In this document: one piece after another, positions 24,362 to 33,624 of the stretch | Layout: each line of letters begins with the position of its first letter | Numbering within the stretch: the first letter of the stretch is position 1 | From: Paenisporosarcina macmurdoensis | GTDB lineage: Bacteria; Bacillota; Bacilli; Bacillales_A; Planococcaceae | DNA length: 64,000 nucleotides | Reading direction: 5' to 3' | NCBI RefSeq assembly: GCF_042658845.1 | Contig: NZ_JBHSRI010000038.1 | Location: 182,559-246,558, forward strand | Program-made: the position numbers and the translations under genes | Notes under the pieces: generated by a model | What the model was told of the DNA's origin: nothing | Database searches by the model: none | What the model saw: only the letters and a program-made list of their open reading frames with translations

Positions 24362-25515
24362 CTTTTTAATGATTTAGTAGACTTACGGAACAACACAATC
24401 AGAATGATAGAAGCAAGAGCAACAATAGACGACAGGACATAGACATTATCCGGCTGGACGGTAAAAATCCAAGTAAACAGCAGAGGTCCAAAAATCCGTC
24501 CCATATTGTCCATTGAATACGTCATGCCGGCTGCTGTGCCATACATTCCACCTGATTCTTTAGTCGTTAATGATACCAACACTGTTCGAGCAAGTGCATT
24601 ACCGGCTGTAAATACGCTCAGTGCAAATCCTGCCCACAGTAAACTTCCTGTAAATAGCATTAACACCAAACCGATTGCAGTAACTACTTGTGCAGCCATA
24701 ATCCATTTCGTTTCTTGACCATTCTTTACGCGTCGGACAACGCCGCCTTGGATAACTGCATCTACTAGTCCGCTTGCCATAAATAAGTAACCAAGCTGAA
24801 GGGGGGTAATAGAGATTTTGTTGATTTGGAACAATTGGAATGTCGCTTCTAAGCCAGCAAGTAAAAAAGTAACCATAAATGAAAACATGAACAAATAACG
24901 AATGCGGTATTTCCAAAGTTCAGATGCACCTTTTGGTAATATTGCACGCTTACGTGCTTCATTTCTCGCTTCGGGTTCTTTCAAAATAATGCTCGCATAG
25001 ACCACTAACAAAAGCGTTAATATAGCTGAAGCAATAAACGGAAGTTGCAAAGTAATATTTCCGAGTATGCCACCAATTGCCGGACCGAAAATAAATCCGA
25101 GACCGATTGACATACCGAGCAATCCCATATACTTATTGCGTTCTTCTTCAGTTGTCATATCTGCAACAAATCCAGTTACAGCTGTATACAATGCACCAGA
25201 AAAAATACCACCTACTATTCTCGATACATATAGCATTGGTAGCACCTCAATAAAACCGGCAAAAATAATAAAGCTCATACTGAACCCTATTAAACCAATG
25301 AGAATTAATTTTTTTCTGCCTGTGCGATCAGATAATGCACCCCACAGTGGAGCGGTGAAGAAGGAAGCTAGTGCATAAATCGTCAATAGCCCACCAACGT
25401 GAACCTCACTATACCCCTGTTCTAAAATGACTTCTGGCAAAATAGGAATAATAATTCCGAAACCTAGATATACAAAGAATTGTACAGACATTAATAACAA
25501 AATGGCTTTCTTCAT
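24340..25515 (-). CDS. MFS drug-type transporter (DHA1 family)
   Basis: 391 residues with 12 membrane segments. Signature motif A is GALSDRTGRKKLILIG after segment 2; motif C-like GLGFIFGPAIGGILG lies in segment 5. This is the TetA/NorA-like antiporter pattern for drug:H+ exchange. The ribosome binding site is weak (AGGTTCTT). Single-gene unit; substrate not predictable. Confidence 0.88.
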   Translation of the reverse strand: MKKAILLLMSVQFFVYLGFGIIIPILPEVILEQGYSEVHVGGLLTIYALASFFTAPLWGALSDRTGRKKLILIGLIGFSMSFIIFAGFIEVLPMLYVSRIVGGIFSGALYTAVTGFVADMTTEEERNKYMGLLGMSIGLGFIFGPAIGGILGNITLQLPFIASAILTLLLVVYASIILKEPEARNEARKRAILPKGASELWKYRIRYLFMFSFMVTFLLAGLEATFQLFQINKISITPLQLGYLFMASGLVDAVIQGGVVRRVKNGQETKWIMAAQVVTAIGLVLMLFTGSLLWAGFALSVFTAGNALARTVLVSLTTKESGGMYGTAAGMTYSMDNMGRIFGPLLFTWIFTVQPDNVYVLSSIVALASIILIVLFRKSTKSLKSENPATS

Positions 25516-25593
25516 TCTTTAAGAACCTGCTTTCTTAACCAATACATATAGTTCATTTTACTCGGAATTAAGTATTCAAACAACAACAAGCAT

Positions 25594-25641
25594 AAAAAAA
25601 GAAACACACTCTATAGGAAATGACCTTTAGAGCGTGTTCCA
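25594..25641 (-). terminator. terminator of copA
   Basis: Minus strand: GGAACACGCTCTA ... TAGAGTGTGTTTC followed by T7, about 25 bp after the copA stop. Confidence 0.85.
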
Positions 25642-25663
25642 AGTATTCAGACAAGGTATTTTC

Positions 25664-28075
25664 TTATTTCACGCGCTGTAAACGAAGTGCATTTAGGACG
25701 ACTGATACGGAACTAAACGCCATTGCAGCACCTGCCACCCATGGAGCTAACAGTCCTGCCGCTGCGATTGGGATTCCAATCGAATTGTAAGCTAAAGCCC
25801 AGAACAAGTTTTGTTTGATGTTTCGTACGGTCAAACGACTCATTTTAAGCGTATCAGGAATACGTAATAAATCGCCATGTATTAAGGTAACGTCAGCTGC
25901 TTCCATTGCTACTGCGGTTCCGGTACCCATAGCGATTCCTATATCGGCAACGACCAGAGCAGGGGCGTCATTTATACCGTCACCAACCATAGCAACTTTG
26001 CGACCTTCACTTTGAAGAGCAGTTATTACATCAGCTTTTTTGGTTGGCAATACGCCTGCTACGACGTTGTCAATACCAACTTGTCTTGCAATTGCTTTAG
26101 CTGTGGTCTCTTGGTCACCGGTTAACATAACAACGTGAATGCCCATTTGATGTAACTTAGCAATGGCTTCTTTCGATGTATCTTTTACTTGGTCGGCAAT
26201 CGCAATAGTGGCCACGTGAACTTGATCTACTGCCATAAACATCACCGTTTTACCATCTTGTTCTAACGAAGCGCCACGATCTAATTCATTGTCTACCTTG
26301 ATATTACGATCAAACAGAAGCTTGCGGGTACCCATGACAACTTCTTTTGACTCAACTATACTCGAAATGCCATGCCCAGGAATAGCTTCAAACGAAGAAC
26401 TGTTTTGAAGCACAGGATTTATTTTTTTACCAAAAGAAATAATCGCATGTGCCACTGGATGCTCAGAATTGTTCTCTGCAGCAGCGGCTAGCTGAATCAA
26501 TCTTTCACGGTCCTGTTCTTTGTGAACTATAAAATCGGTGACAGCTGGTTTTCCTTTTGTAATGGTTCCGGTTTTATCTAACACCACGGTATCGATTGAC
26601 TTCGTAGTTTCCATTGATTCGGCTGTTTTAAATAAAATGCCGAGCTCTGCTGAACGTCCTGAACCCGCCATAATCGAGGTAGGTGTAGCGAGTCCAAGAG
26701 CACATGGACAGGCAATGACAAGAACAGCAATCGTGCTCTCTAAAGCGGCAGCAAAGTTTCCAATATCCACAATAAAGTACCAAACTAAAAATGTAATCAA
26801 CGCAATACCTACCACTATAGGTACGAAAATTCCTGAAATACGATCAGCAAGTCTTTGTATCGGAGCTTTAGAGCCTTGCGCTTCTTCCACTACTCGAATA
26901 ATGGAAGAAAGGACGGTTTCCTTGCCAATCTTTGTTGCAGTGATACGTAGCACGCCATTTACGTTAATCGTAGCTGCGTACACTTCCTGATCGGGCCCTT
27001 TTTCAATCGGTAGGCTTTCCCCTGTTAACATAGATTCGTCAACTGCAGATGAGCCCGAAAAAACGACACCATCAACAGGGATAGAAGAACCAGGTTTAAT
27101 AACTAATATATCTCCTTTTTGGACCGATTCAGCTGCAATCTCAACAATCTGACCATCACGTTCAACTAGAGCAATCGCAGGTTGAAGGTTCATTAATTTT
27201 TTTATGGCATCTGAAGAGTGTCCTTTTGCACGCGCCTCAAATACTTTACCTAATAAAATCAAGGTGATTAGTACGGCACTCGTTTCAAAATACAATCCAA
27301 GCATATGACTTTCTTCGTGTTGCAAACTTTCCACAACTAAATAAACGCTGTAAAAATAGGCGGCTGATGTACCGAGTGCAACCAATACATCCATATTGGC
27401 ACTTTTATTGCGAAGTGCATAATAGGCTCCTTTATAAAACATCCAGCCAATCCAAAATTGAACTGGTGTAGCAAGCGCCCATTGAACGTAGGGATTCATC
27501 AAAATCTCGGGTACATATAAGTTTGATGTAAAAGTGAAATGTCCAACCATCGCCCAAATAAGGGGAAGAGAAAGGATCGCTGAAATCCAAAACAAGCGAG
27601 TTTTCTTTTGGATATCAGCTTTTTTATAATCGATTGCTTCGGCTTTTGCATCATTTTTAAACGTTGCATCGTACCCTAAGTCTTGAATTTTTTTTACAAT
27701 ATCGTGTGGTGACGTATGATTCGGATTAAAAGAAACTTTACCAGTTTCAAGTGCTAAGTTGATGTTTGCTTGGTTTACACCAGTTAAACGATTTAACCCT
27801 TTTTCAATTCGAGTTGAGCAAGCGGCACAAGTCATGCCTTGGATCCTTAGATCGACTTCTTCATTAAGTACGTCATAACCGAGGGAACGTACCTTTTCTT
27901 CTAGTTGTTTTGAATCAATGGTTTTTTCATCATAGCGAACTTGAGCTTTTTCATTGGCATAGTTAACGGTAGCTGAAGTAACGCCTTCCATTTTCTGAAG
28001 CCCTTTTTCAATTCGATTTGCACAAGCAGCACATGTCATGCCAGTTATTGAATATTCCTGTTGAGTATCAGTCAT
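25664..28075 (-). CDS. copA: copper-exporting P1B-type ATPase CopA
   Basis: 803 residues. Two N-terminal heavy-metal domains (GMTCAACANRIEKG; GMTCAACSTRIEKG), eight membrane segments with the CPC ion site VIACPCALGLATP, phosphorylation motif VVLDKTGTITKG, the SEHPVAHAI motif of the nucleotide domain and MVGDGINDAPAL. It pumps Cu(I) out of the cytoplasm. ATG 28075 with ATAGGAGTGAACCGT upstream is chosen over a start six codons earlier. A terminator separates it from copZ, and it has its own CsoR-like site. Confidence 0.97.
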   Translation of the reverse strand: MTDTQQEYSITGMTCAACANRIEKGLQKMEGVTSATVNYANEKAQVRYDEKTIDSKQLEEKVRSLGYDVLNEEVDLRIQGMTCAACSTRIEKGLNRLTGVNQANINLALETGKVSFNPNHTSPHDIVKKIQDLGYDATFKNDAKAEAIDYKKADIQKKTRLFWISAILSLPLIWAMVGHFTFTSNLYVPEILMNPYVQWALATPVQFWIGWMFYKGAYYALRNKSANMDVLVALGTSAAYFYSVYLVVESLQHEESHMLGLYFETSAVLITLILLGKVFEARAKGHSSDAIKKLMNLQPAIALVERDGQIVEIAAESVQKGDILVIKPGSSIPVDGVVFSGSSAVDESMLTGESLPIEKGPDQEVYAATINVNGVLRITATKIGKETVLSSIIRVVEEAQGSKAPIQRLADRISGIFVPIVVGIALITFLVWYFIVDIGNFAAALESTIAVLVIACPCALGLATPTSIMAGSGRSAELGILFKTAESMETTKSIDTVVLDKTGTITKGKPAVTDFIVHKEQDRERLIQLAAAAENNSEHPVAHAIISFGKKINPVLQNSSSFEAIPGHGISSIVESKEVVMGTRKLLFDRNIKVDNELDRGASLEQDGKTVMFMAVDQVHVATIAIADQVKDTSKEAIAKLHQMGIHVVMLTGDQETTAKAIARQVGIDNVVAGVLPTKKADVITALQSEGRKVAMVGDGINDAPALVVADIGIAMGTGTAVAMEAADVTLIHGDLLRIPDTLKMSRLTVRNIKQNLFWALAYNSIGIPIAAAGLLAPWVAGAAMAFSSVSVVLNALRLQRVK

Positions 28076-28091
28076 ACGGTTCACTCCTATC

Positions 28092-28112
28092 ACATACCGT
28101 AATGGGGTATGT
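28092..28112 (-). promoter_or_regulatory. CsoR-type operator before copA
   Basis: ACATACC-gtaatg-GGGTATGT, an inverted repeat 17 bp before the copA start, similar to the GGGTA-containing operators of CsoR. A related site precedes csoR. Confidence 0.6.
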
Positions 28113-28119
28113 AAAATTT

Positions 28120-28145
28120 GAAAAAAAAACTGCGAAGTCGCAGTC
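28120..28145 (-). terminator. terminator of csoR-copZ
   Basis: Minus strand: ACTGCGA-CT-TCGCAGT then T8, between copZ and copA. Confidence 0.85.
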
Positions 28146-28149
28146 CTCT

Positions 28150-28362
28150 TTATTCTCCGATTGTATATCCTTGATCTTCAATAGTACTTGTAATTTGTTC
28201 CATAACTACAACGTCTTTATTAAATTCTACATTAACAGTACCAGAATCTAATTGAACATCAACTTTATCTACTCCTGAAATTGCTGAAACACTTTTCTCT
28301 ATTGCAGAGACACAATGTCCACAAGTCATACCTTCAACTTTTAACGTTACGCGATCTACCAT
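28150..28362 (-). CDS. copZ: copper chaperone CopZ
   Basis: 70 residues, one heavy-metal domain with VEGMTCGHCVSAIEKSV and the family end TIEDQGYTIGE. It delivers Cu(I) to CopA and CsoR in the cytoplasm. It begins 15 bp after csoR with GAGGAGGAAATAGT before the ATG. Confidence 0.96.
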   Translation of the reverse strand: MVDRVTLKVEGMTCGHCVSAIEKSVSAISGVDKVDVQLDSGTVNVEFNKDVVVMEQITSTIEDQGYTIGE

Positions 28363-28377
28363 ACTATTTCCTCCTCA

Positions 28378-28716
28378 TTATTTACGCATTAATTTTTGAA
28401 CAGTGGTTAATAATTCGTCTAATACTTCAGTTTCACCTGCTGCTAAACGGTCTTTTACACAGCCTTTTAAATGTCCGTCGAGAAGAACTTTTGCCACACT
28501 GTTTAAAGCTGACTGAGTTGCTGATATTTGGGTAATAATATCATCACAATACACGTCTTTGTCTACCATGCCTTTAATGCCGCGAATCTGTCCTTCAATT
28601 CGATTTAACCGAGTAGTTAAATCTTTTTTTACGGAATCTGGATGATGACTTTTTCGACAAGTCGTGGTGTTCAGAGAATCTTCATCGGGTGAAACATTTG
28701 ATGCAATTGTGGTCAT
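28378..28716 (-). CDS. csoR: copper-sensing repressor CsoR
   Basis: 112 residues. The all-helical CsoR/RcnR fold with TTRLNRIEGQIRGIKGMVD, and the Cu(I) ligand triad Cys in DVYCDDII, His and Cys in DGHLKGCV. Apo-CsoR represses; Cu(I) releases it. The N-terminal extension carries another Cys and His pair (TTCRKSHH). First gene of csoR-copZ. Confidence 0.95.
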   Translation of the reverse strand: MTTIASNVSPDEDSLNTTTCRKSHHPDSVKKDLTTRLNRIEGQIRGIKGMVDKDVYCDDIITQISATQSALNSVAKVLLDGHLKGCVKDRLAAGETEVLDELLTTVQKLMRK

Positions 28717-28748
28717 GGATTAGCACCTCCAGATTTTCTTTAGTATAA

Positions 28749-28767
28749 AGTACCTTGAGGGGGTATG
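28749..28767 (-). promoter_or_regulatory. CsoR-type operator before csoR
   Basis: AGTACC-TTGAGG-GGGTATG lies about 30 bp before the csoR start, with the same TACC...GGGTA half-sites as the site before copA, implying autoregulation. Confidence 0.55.
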
Positions 28768-28784
28768 TAAAGTGAAGACAATTA

Positions 28785-28822
28785 GAAAACCCCAAACTTT
28801 GTAAAAAAAGTTTGGGGGATTC
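28785..28822. terminator. terminator of the CBS-domain gene
   Basis: CCCCAAACTTT-gtaaaa-AAAGTTTGGGG; on the minus strand a short T run follows. Confidence 0.75.
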
Positions 28823-28823
28823 A

Positions 28824-29237
28824 TTAAAGATGTCTTGGTTCTGAAATTTCATGTAGAGCTTGTGAAGCTTCATGAGCCGTTTCACTTGGAATGGATAAAT
28901 CTGCGAGTGCCACAAAGCCGACAAGAGCTTCATTTTTAATTACCGGCAAACGACGGATGCGATGCTGAGCCATAATTTCCGCTGCTTCTTGGGATGTCGA
29001 CTCAGGTCCAACAGAAATGACTTCCTCTGACATCACGTCTTTTACGAAGCGTTGCCCATCTTTGGCAACAGATCTCGTTACGATGTCACGATCTGTAATC
29101 ATACCAATTACACGAGGACCTTCTACAACTGGCATACACCCAATATCCAAAGCTCTCATGCTCTGAGCAATTTCCGATACCAAATCGGTGGGGGTACATG
29201 TCACGATATCACGTGACATAATGTCTTTAATTTTCAT
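28824..29237 (-). CDS. CBS-domain protein (YhcV-like)
   Basis: 137 residues, two CBS motifs only: IMSRDIVTCTPTDLVSEIAQ ... CMPVVEGPRVIGMITDRDIV and VMSEEVISVGPESTSQEAAE ... RLPVIKNEALVGFVALADL (discontinuous). Such stand-alone CBS pairs bind adenosine nucleotides. AAAGGAGGAGTTTGT precedes the ATG. Function unknown. Confidence 0.88.
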   Translation of the reverse strand: MKIKDIMSRDIVTCTPTDLVSEIAQSMRALDIGCMPVVEGPRVIGMITDRDIVTRSVAKDGQRFVKDVMSEEVISVGPESTSQEAAEIMAQHRIRRLPVIKNEALVGFVALADLSIPSETAHEASQALHEISEPRHL

Positions 29238-29434
29238 ACAAACTCCTCCTTTAATATTGTTTAGTATGATTTACAAAGGTTTAAAATATGTAACAAAATT
29301 GAAAGAATTAAAAGTGGATAAACGTGGTATAGTATGTATATAAAATAAAAAGTCAAATTTTTTAAACGATTTACTTGAAACTTTTAGTGAATAAGTGCGT
29401 TCCTATAACTAGAGGAAAGATAGAGGTGGATTGT

Positions 29435-29572
29435 ATGACCAAAGAAGTTGATTTGAGAAAGATCGTTTCGAATTTGTCGAAGTTGGGTGTGACAGTTACG
29501 CTGACTAAATCTCGTCTCGAAATGTTAAAAGCATTAGCATCACCTACTCAAACTCCACAATCACAAGGCTGA
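29435..29572 (+). CDS. 45-residue conserved-looking small protein
   Basis: Reads MTKEVDLRKIVSNLSKLGVT and continues through a helix (KSRLEMLKALAS) to a Gln/Pro-rich end. AGAGGTGGATTGT is an excellent ribosome binding site for ATG 29435, and a perfect terminator follows at 29599, so it is very probably expressed. Family not recognised. Confidence 0.65.
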   Translation: MTKEVDLRKIVSNLSKLGVTVTLTKSRLEMLKALASPTQTPQSQG

Positions 29573-29597
29573 CTCGACAACATAGATCATACATCCG

Positions 29598-29629
29598 AAA
29601 CACCTACTATAGAGTAGGTGTTTTTTTGT
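29598..29629 (+). terminator. Rho-independent terminator
   Basis: ACACCTACT-atag-AGTAGGTGT then T7. Confidence 0.92.
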
Positions 29630-29842
29630 GGGAATTTTTTGATACGGAACCATCAATATTCGTGAAATAGGTGCACTATCAAGCCATTCAGGTCAATTGT
29701 ATGTAAGAAAAGAAACTCCCTAGCTACTAAAGTTGCTGAAGCATTCGAGAGAATTAGCCCATTCGCCTTAAAACTAAATAAATATTTAGAATTTTCAATT
29801 CTATCGTTGTAATTGTCAAACTTTTGTAATATGCTCTATTTA

Positions 29843-29856
29843 TGAAAACGATTTCA
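29843..29856. promoter_or_regulatory. cre/LacI-type operator of the sugar locus
   Basis: TGAAAACGATTTCA fits the cre consensus TGWAANCGNTNWCA at every position. It is 42 bp before the LacI-type regulator start and could bind CcpA, the local LacI protein, or both. Confidence 0.75.
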
Positions 29857-29897
29857 TACATATCTATTTGGAGGTGTTCCTATAGGAGGGTGAGCGC

Positions 29898-30884
29898 ATG
29901 TATACCATTAAAGATGTTGCCTTGAAGGCCGGATTGTCTCAGGCTACTGTATCAAGAGTGATTAACAACCATCCCTATGTCAGTGAGGATAAGAAGATTG
30001 CCGTAAAAAACGCGATGGAAGAACTTGGATTTGTGCCTAATTCATCTGCTCAGCAAATGAGAAATGTAAAAACAAAGAAAATCGCTGTTCTTGTTTCACG
30101 GATTGCCAATCCTTTCTTTAGCCATTTGGTCGATGCAATGGAAAAAAGGGCTGCCACTTACGGATTTCAGTTAATTCTTTGCAACACCAGAATTGATAAG
30201 GCAAAGGAACTTGAGTTTTTTAAGCTTCTCACATCTAAACAAGTAGATGGAATTATTATGGCGTCAGTCGAAAATCATTGGTCAGAGATTGAGCCATTCA
30301 CAAAATATGGTCCAATTATTTACTGCAATGAATATGATCCCGATGCTACAGTCACCAGAGTCAGACTAGACCAAGTTGAAGGCGGTTACATGGGTACCAA
30401 GCACTTACTCGAAAAAGGGCATCTTAAAATTGCCTATTGTCAGGGGAACGACAGTAGTGTTTCTGTTAATCGTCGAAAAGGTTACTTGAAAGCGATTGCA
30501 GAAGCGGGGATTGAACCAGTAAAGGAATGGATGTTTCGAGATGTTTTTACCATTGAAGATGGACGAAACATCTTTCGAAAGATTCAAGCGTTGTCTAATC
30601 CTCCCACTGCTGTATTTAGTGGAAGTGACGAAGTGGCTGCAGGAATCATCCATGAAGCCAAAAAGAACTCATGGCATGTGCCAAAGGATCTCGCGGTTGT
30701 AGGGTTTGATGACCAGCCCATAGCAGAACTACTCGATCCACAAATTACTACAATTAATCAGTTTACAACAGACATTGGTTATCAAACGATGGATGTGATG
30801 ATAGAAATCATTAACAAAACACGAATAAATGATGCGCAAGACATTATATTACCGATTGAATTAATCGAAAGACAATCAACATAA
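29898..30884 (+). CDS. LacI-family transcriptional regulator
   Basis: 328 residues. HTH YTIKDVALKAGLSQATVSRV with hinge NSSAQQM, then a periplasmic-binding-like sensor domain (KKIAVLVSRIANPFFSHLVD; FRKIQALSNPPTAVFSGSDE; VVGFDDQPIAELLDPQ). It begins the sugar locus and probably represses it in the absence of the imported sugar (inference). GGAGGGTGAGCGC precedes the ATG. Confidence 0.93.
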   Translation: MYTIKDVALKAGLSQATVSRVINNHPYVSEDKKIAVKNAMEELGFVPNSSAQQMRNVKTKKIAVLVSRIANPFFSHLVDAMEKRAATYGFQLILCNTRIDKAKELEFFKLLTSKQVDGIIMASVENHWSEIEPFTKYGPIIYCNEYDPDATVTRVRLDQVEGGYMGTKHLLEKGHLKIAYCQGNDSSVSVNRRKGYLKAIAEAGIEPVKEWMFRDVFTIEDGRNIFRKIQALSNPPTAVFSGSDEVAAGIIHEAKKNSWHVPKDLAVVGFDDQPIAELLDPQITTINQFTTDIGYQTMDVMIEIINKTRINDAQDIILPIELIERQST

Positions 30885-30905
30885 AACGTTAAGGGGGATT
30901 TATTC

Positions 30906-32201
30906 ATGAAACTTTGGAACAAAAAAATGGCAGGTGCAACAATCCTTACGATGAGTATGCTTTTAGGTGCATGTAATGGCGCTGATGACGAAGCAACGGA
31001 TACAAAAGACGGTGATACATCTGATAAAGAAGTTGAAATTGTTTATGCAAGTGGTGTAGATGTCACTGGCGCAACTAAAAAGTTAATTGCAGCATTTGAA
31101 AAAGAAAATCCGAACATAACCGTTAAACAACAAGAAATGCCAGCAGACACTGGCGCATCTCACGATCAATACGTAACCACTTTCAGTAGTAAAAGTGCTG
31201 AAATAGATGTGTTTGATGCGGATGTTATCTGGCCGGCTGAATTTGCACAAGCTCAATACGCGCTTGAACTAGATCGTTTTATTGAAGCAGACGGAATCAA
31301 TATGGATGAATACTTCCCTGGTACGGTTCAATCTGGCAACTTCAATGGTCGCCAATATGCAATGCCGAAATACACAGATGCGGGACTTCTTTTCTATAGA
31401 AAAGACATCGTGGAAACACCACCTAAAACATGGGATGAACTTTTTGAAATGGCAAGCGATCTGAAAGGCAAAGAAGGAACTGAATTTGGTTACCTGATGC
31501 AAGCCAATCAATATGAAGGAATGATTACTAACGCAGTTGAATTTATCGCATCATACGGCGGAGAAGTTGTAGATGAAAACAATGAAGTTGTTGTAAATAG
31601 CCCAGAAACAATTGCGGGTATTACAAAAATGGTTGAATTCGTTAATTCGGATTTCGTACCTAGTAATATCTTAAGCTTCCAAGAAACTGAAACAAACAAT
31701 GCATGGGTTGGCGGTCAGGCAGTTTTCGCTCGTAACTGGCCATACATGCAGTCAACTTCTGAAGACAAAGAAGCTTCTAAAGTTGCAGGAAATGTTGGAT
31801 TCGCAGTCCTTCCTTCTGGGGACGACACGAATGCTGCCACGCTTGGTGGTTGGATGAGCATGATTAACCGTTACAGTGAAAACCAAGAAGCTGCTTGGGA
31901 ATTCGTAAAATTCATGTCTGGTCCTGAAGGTCAAAAAATCAGTGCTGTTGAAGGCGGACGTGCACCAACGATTGAATCACTTTATGATGATGAAGAAGTA
32001 AAAGAAGCAGCGGTACTATTTTCAAATGAAGAGTTCGTAGCAACACTTCAAAACGCTGTACCAAGACCAGTATCACCAATCTATCCAGTAATCTCTGACA
32101 TCATGCAAGTTGAGTTATCTAAAGCACTTGCAAAAGACATTACTCCTGAAGAAGCTGCGAAAAACATGCAAGAAAAAATTGTTGCAGCAATGGCAGAGTA
32201 A
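30906..32201 (+). CDS. ABC sugar transporter substrate-binding lipoprotein
   Basis: 431 residues. Lipobox MLLGAC, acidic linker, then family 1 solute-binding fold (VEIVYASGVDVTGATKKLIA; PKTWDELFEMASDLKG; WAGG-like segment NNAWVGGQAVFARNWPYM; GGWMSMINRYSENQEAAWEF). Closest in layout to ThuE/LpqY-type disaccharide binders. 22 bp after the regulator; start has AAGGGGGATTTATTC. Confidence 0.92.
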   Translation: MKLWNKKMAGATILTMSMLLGACNGADDEATDTKDGDTSDKEVEIVYASGVDVTGATKKLIAAFEKENPNITVKQQEMPADTGASHDQYVTTFSSKSAEIDVFDADVIWPAEFAQAQYALELDRFIEADGINMDEYFPGTVQSGNFNGRQYAMPKYTDAGLLFYRKDIVETPPKTWDELFEMASDLKGKEGTEFGYLMQANQYEGMITNAVEFIASYGGEVVDENNEVVVNSPETIAGITKMVEFVNSDFVPSNILSFQETETNNAWVGGQAVFARNWPYMQSTSEDKEASKVAGNVGFAVLPSGDDTNAATLGGWMSMINRYSENQEAAWEFVKFMSGPEGQKISAVEGGRAPTIESLYDDEEVKEAAVLFSNEEFVATLQNAVPRPVSPIYPVISDIMQVELSKALAKDITPEEAAKNMQEKIVAAMAE

Positions 32202-32295
32202 ATAACGAAATGTAGAGCTAAGACTTGAGTTCGAATAAAAAGGGGAGGTGGAACGATCGCCTTCCCTTCTATTAATTAATAAGAGGGTGATACAG

Positions 32296-33612
32296 TTGAA
32301 GTTTGAGTTAAGTGAAAAACAACTTGGTTATTTGATGGTCGCACCTGCTCTACTACTCGTTATCATGATTACATTATGGCCGGTTGCCCAATCTTTTTAT
32401 AACAGTTTGTTCGACTATCGTTTAAATGATCCTTCTCGCTCAGAAAGGTTTGTACAATCCAACGTCGATTTGGAGCGCTATGCAAACGATTTCTTTTACT
32501 TATCTCGAGATCTTGAAGGTTTAGCTGGTCAAGCACCAAATGAAGAAGCTGCAGCAGTAGCTGAAAGAATTAGTCAAGATATTGAAGGTTATCATAAAGA
32601 CCTTTTAGCGACAGACGGACTAAGCAACCAATATGAAGAAGTTGAAGGTCTCCTGGCTTCCTTTACGGCCATTTCAGACGGAGAATTAAAATATGCAACT
32701 ATCGATAAAGATTTTGCAAAAGACTATAAAGAATTCTTGACGACTGCAGAAGAAGAACTAACAACACTGTCTCAAGATTCTGAAGATGAAGCGTTTAAAA
32801 CGGCATCAGCAAATGTTGCTGGATCCATTAACTCGTCTAACCGCGCGATTATTGAATCAAACTTTATTGGCTTTAGTAACTATTCACGTTATTTACAAAG
32901 TGAACGTATGTGGAAAGCTCTTGGCAACACTTTCGTCTTCACACTAGCATCTGTCGGGGTTGAACTTGTCCTTGGATTACTGATTGCCTTGCTCATTAAC
33001 CGTTTATTTATAGGACGGGGACTTGTGCGTGCATCCGTACTTATTCCATGGGCGATTCCAACAGCTGTTGCTGCCATGATGTGGGCCTTCTTGTACGATG
33101 GTCAAACAGGAATTGTCGCGCACTACTTTGAAAAGTTTGGCCTAATTCGAGACGCATCTGTTCTATTATCAACGGGTACAGGTGGTATGTTCTCTGTCAT
33201 TTTTGCAGATGTTTGGAAAACAACACCGTACATGGCTCTTCTGTTACTTGCTGGACTTCAAACAATTTCAGGTTCTTTGTATGAAGCAGCTGAAGTCGAT
33301 GGGGCAAATAAGTGGCAACAGTTCTGGAAAATCACATTACCAATGTTAAAGTCAGCTATTTTAGTAGCTTTATTATTCCGTACATTAGATGCATTCCGAG
33401 TGTTTGATCTAATCTTCGTCCTTACAGGCGGTGGACCAGCTAACTCGACGGAATCCATTTCGATTTATGCGTATATTACATTATTCTCGCAACAAAACTT
33501 TGGCGCAGGTTCAGTTCTTTCTGTCATCGTATTTGCTTGTGTAGCCATTATCTCAACACTATTTATTAAATTCATCGGGTCAGATCTTTTTGCTGGACGA
33601 TCGAGTCGATAA
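32296..33612 (+). CDS. ABC sugar permease with large extracytoplasmic insertion
   Basis: 438 residues, against about 290-310 for ThuF/MsmE-system permeases. After membrane segment 1 (LGYLMVAPALLLVIMITLW) an extra block of about 145 residues (about 44-188) lies before the usual FIGFSNYSRYLQSERMW segment. The block is acidic and helical (LEGLAGQAPNEEAAAVAER; EEVEGLLASFTAI). The core then carries the EAA loop EAAEVDGANKWQQFWKITLP. TTG 32296 with AGAGGGTGAT is preferred to the 16-codon longer frame. The insertion recalls the MalF P2 loop in position. Confidence 0.9.
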   Translation: MKFELSEKQLGYLMVAPALLLVIMITLWPVAQSFYNSLFDYRLNDPSRSERFVQSNVDLERYANDFFYLSRDLEGLAGQAPNEEAAAVAERISQDIEGYHKDLLATDGLSNQYEEVEGLLASFTAISDGELKYATIDKDFAKDYKEFLTTAEEELTTLSQDSEDEAFKTASANVAGSINSSNRAIIESNFIGFSNYSRYLQSERMWKALGNTFVFTLASVGVELVLGLLIALLINRLFIGRGLVRASVLIPWAIPTAVAAMMWAFLYDGQTGIVAHYFEKFGLIRDASVLLSTGTGGMFSVIFADVWKTTPYMALLLLAGLQTISGSLYEAAEVDGANKWQQFWKITLPMLKSAILVALLFRTLDAFRVFDLIFVLTGGGPANSTESISIYAYITLFSQQNFGAGSVLSVIVFACVAIISTLFIKFIGSDLFAGRSSR

Positions 33613-33624
33613 GGGGGAATCAAG

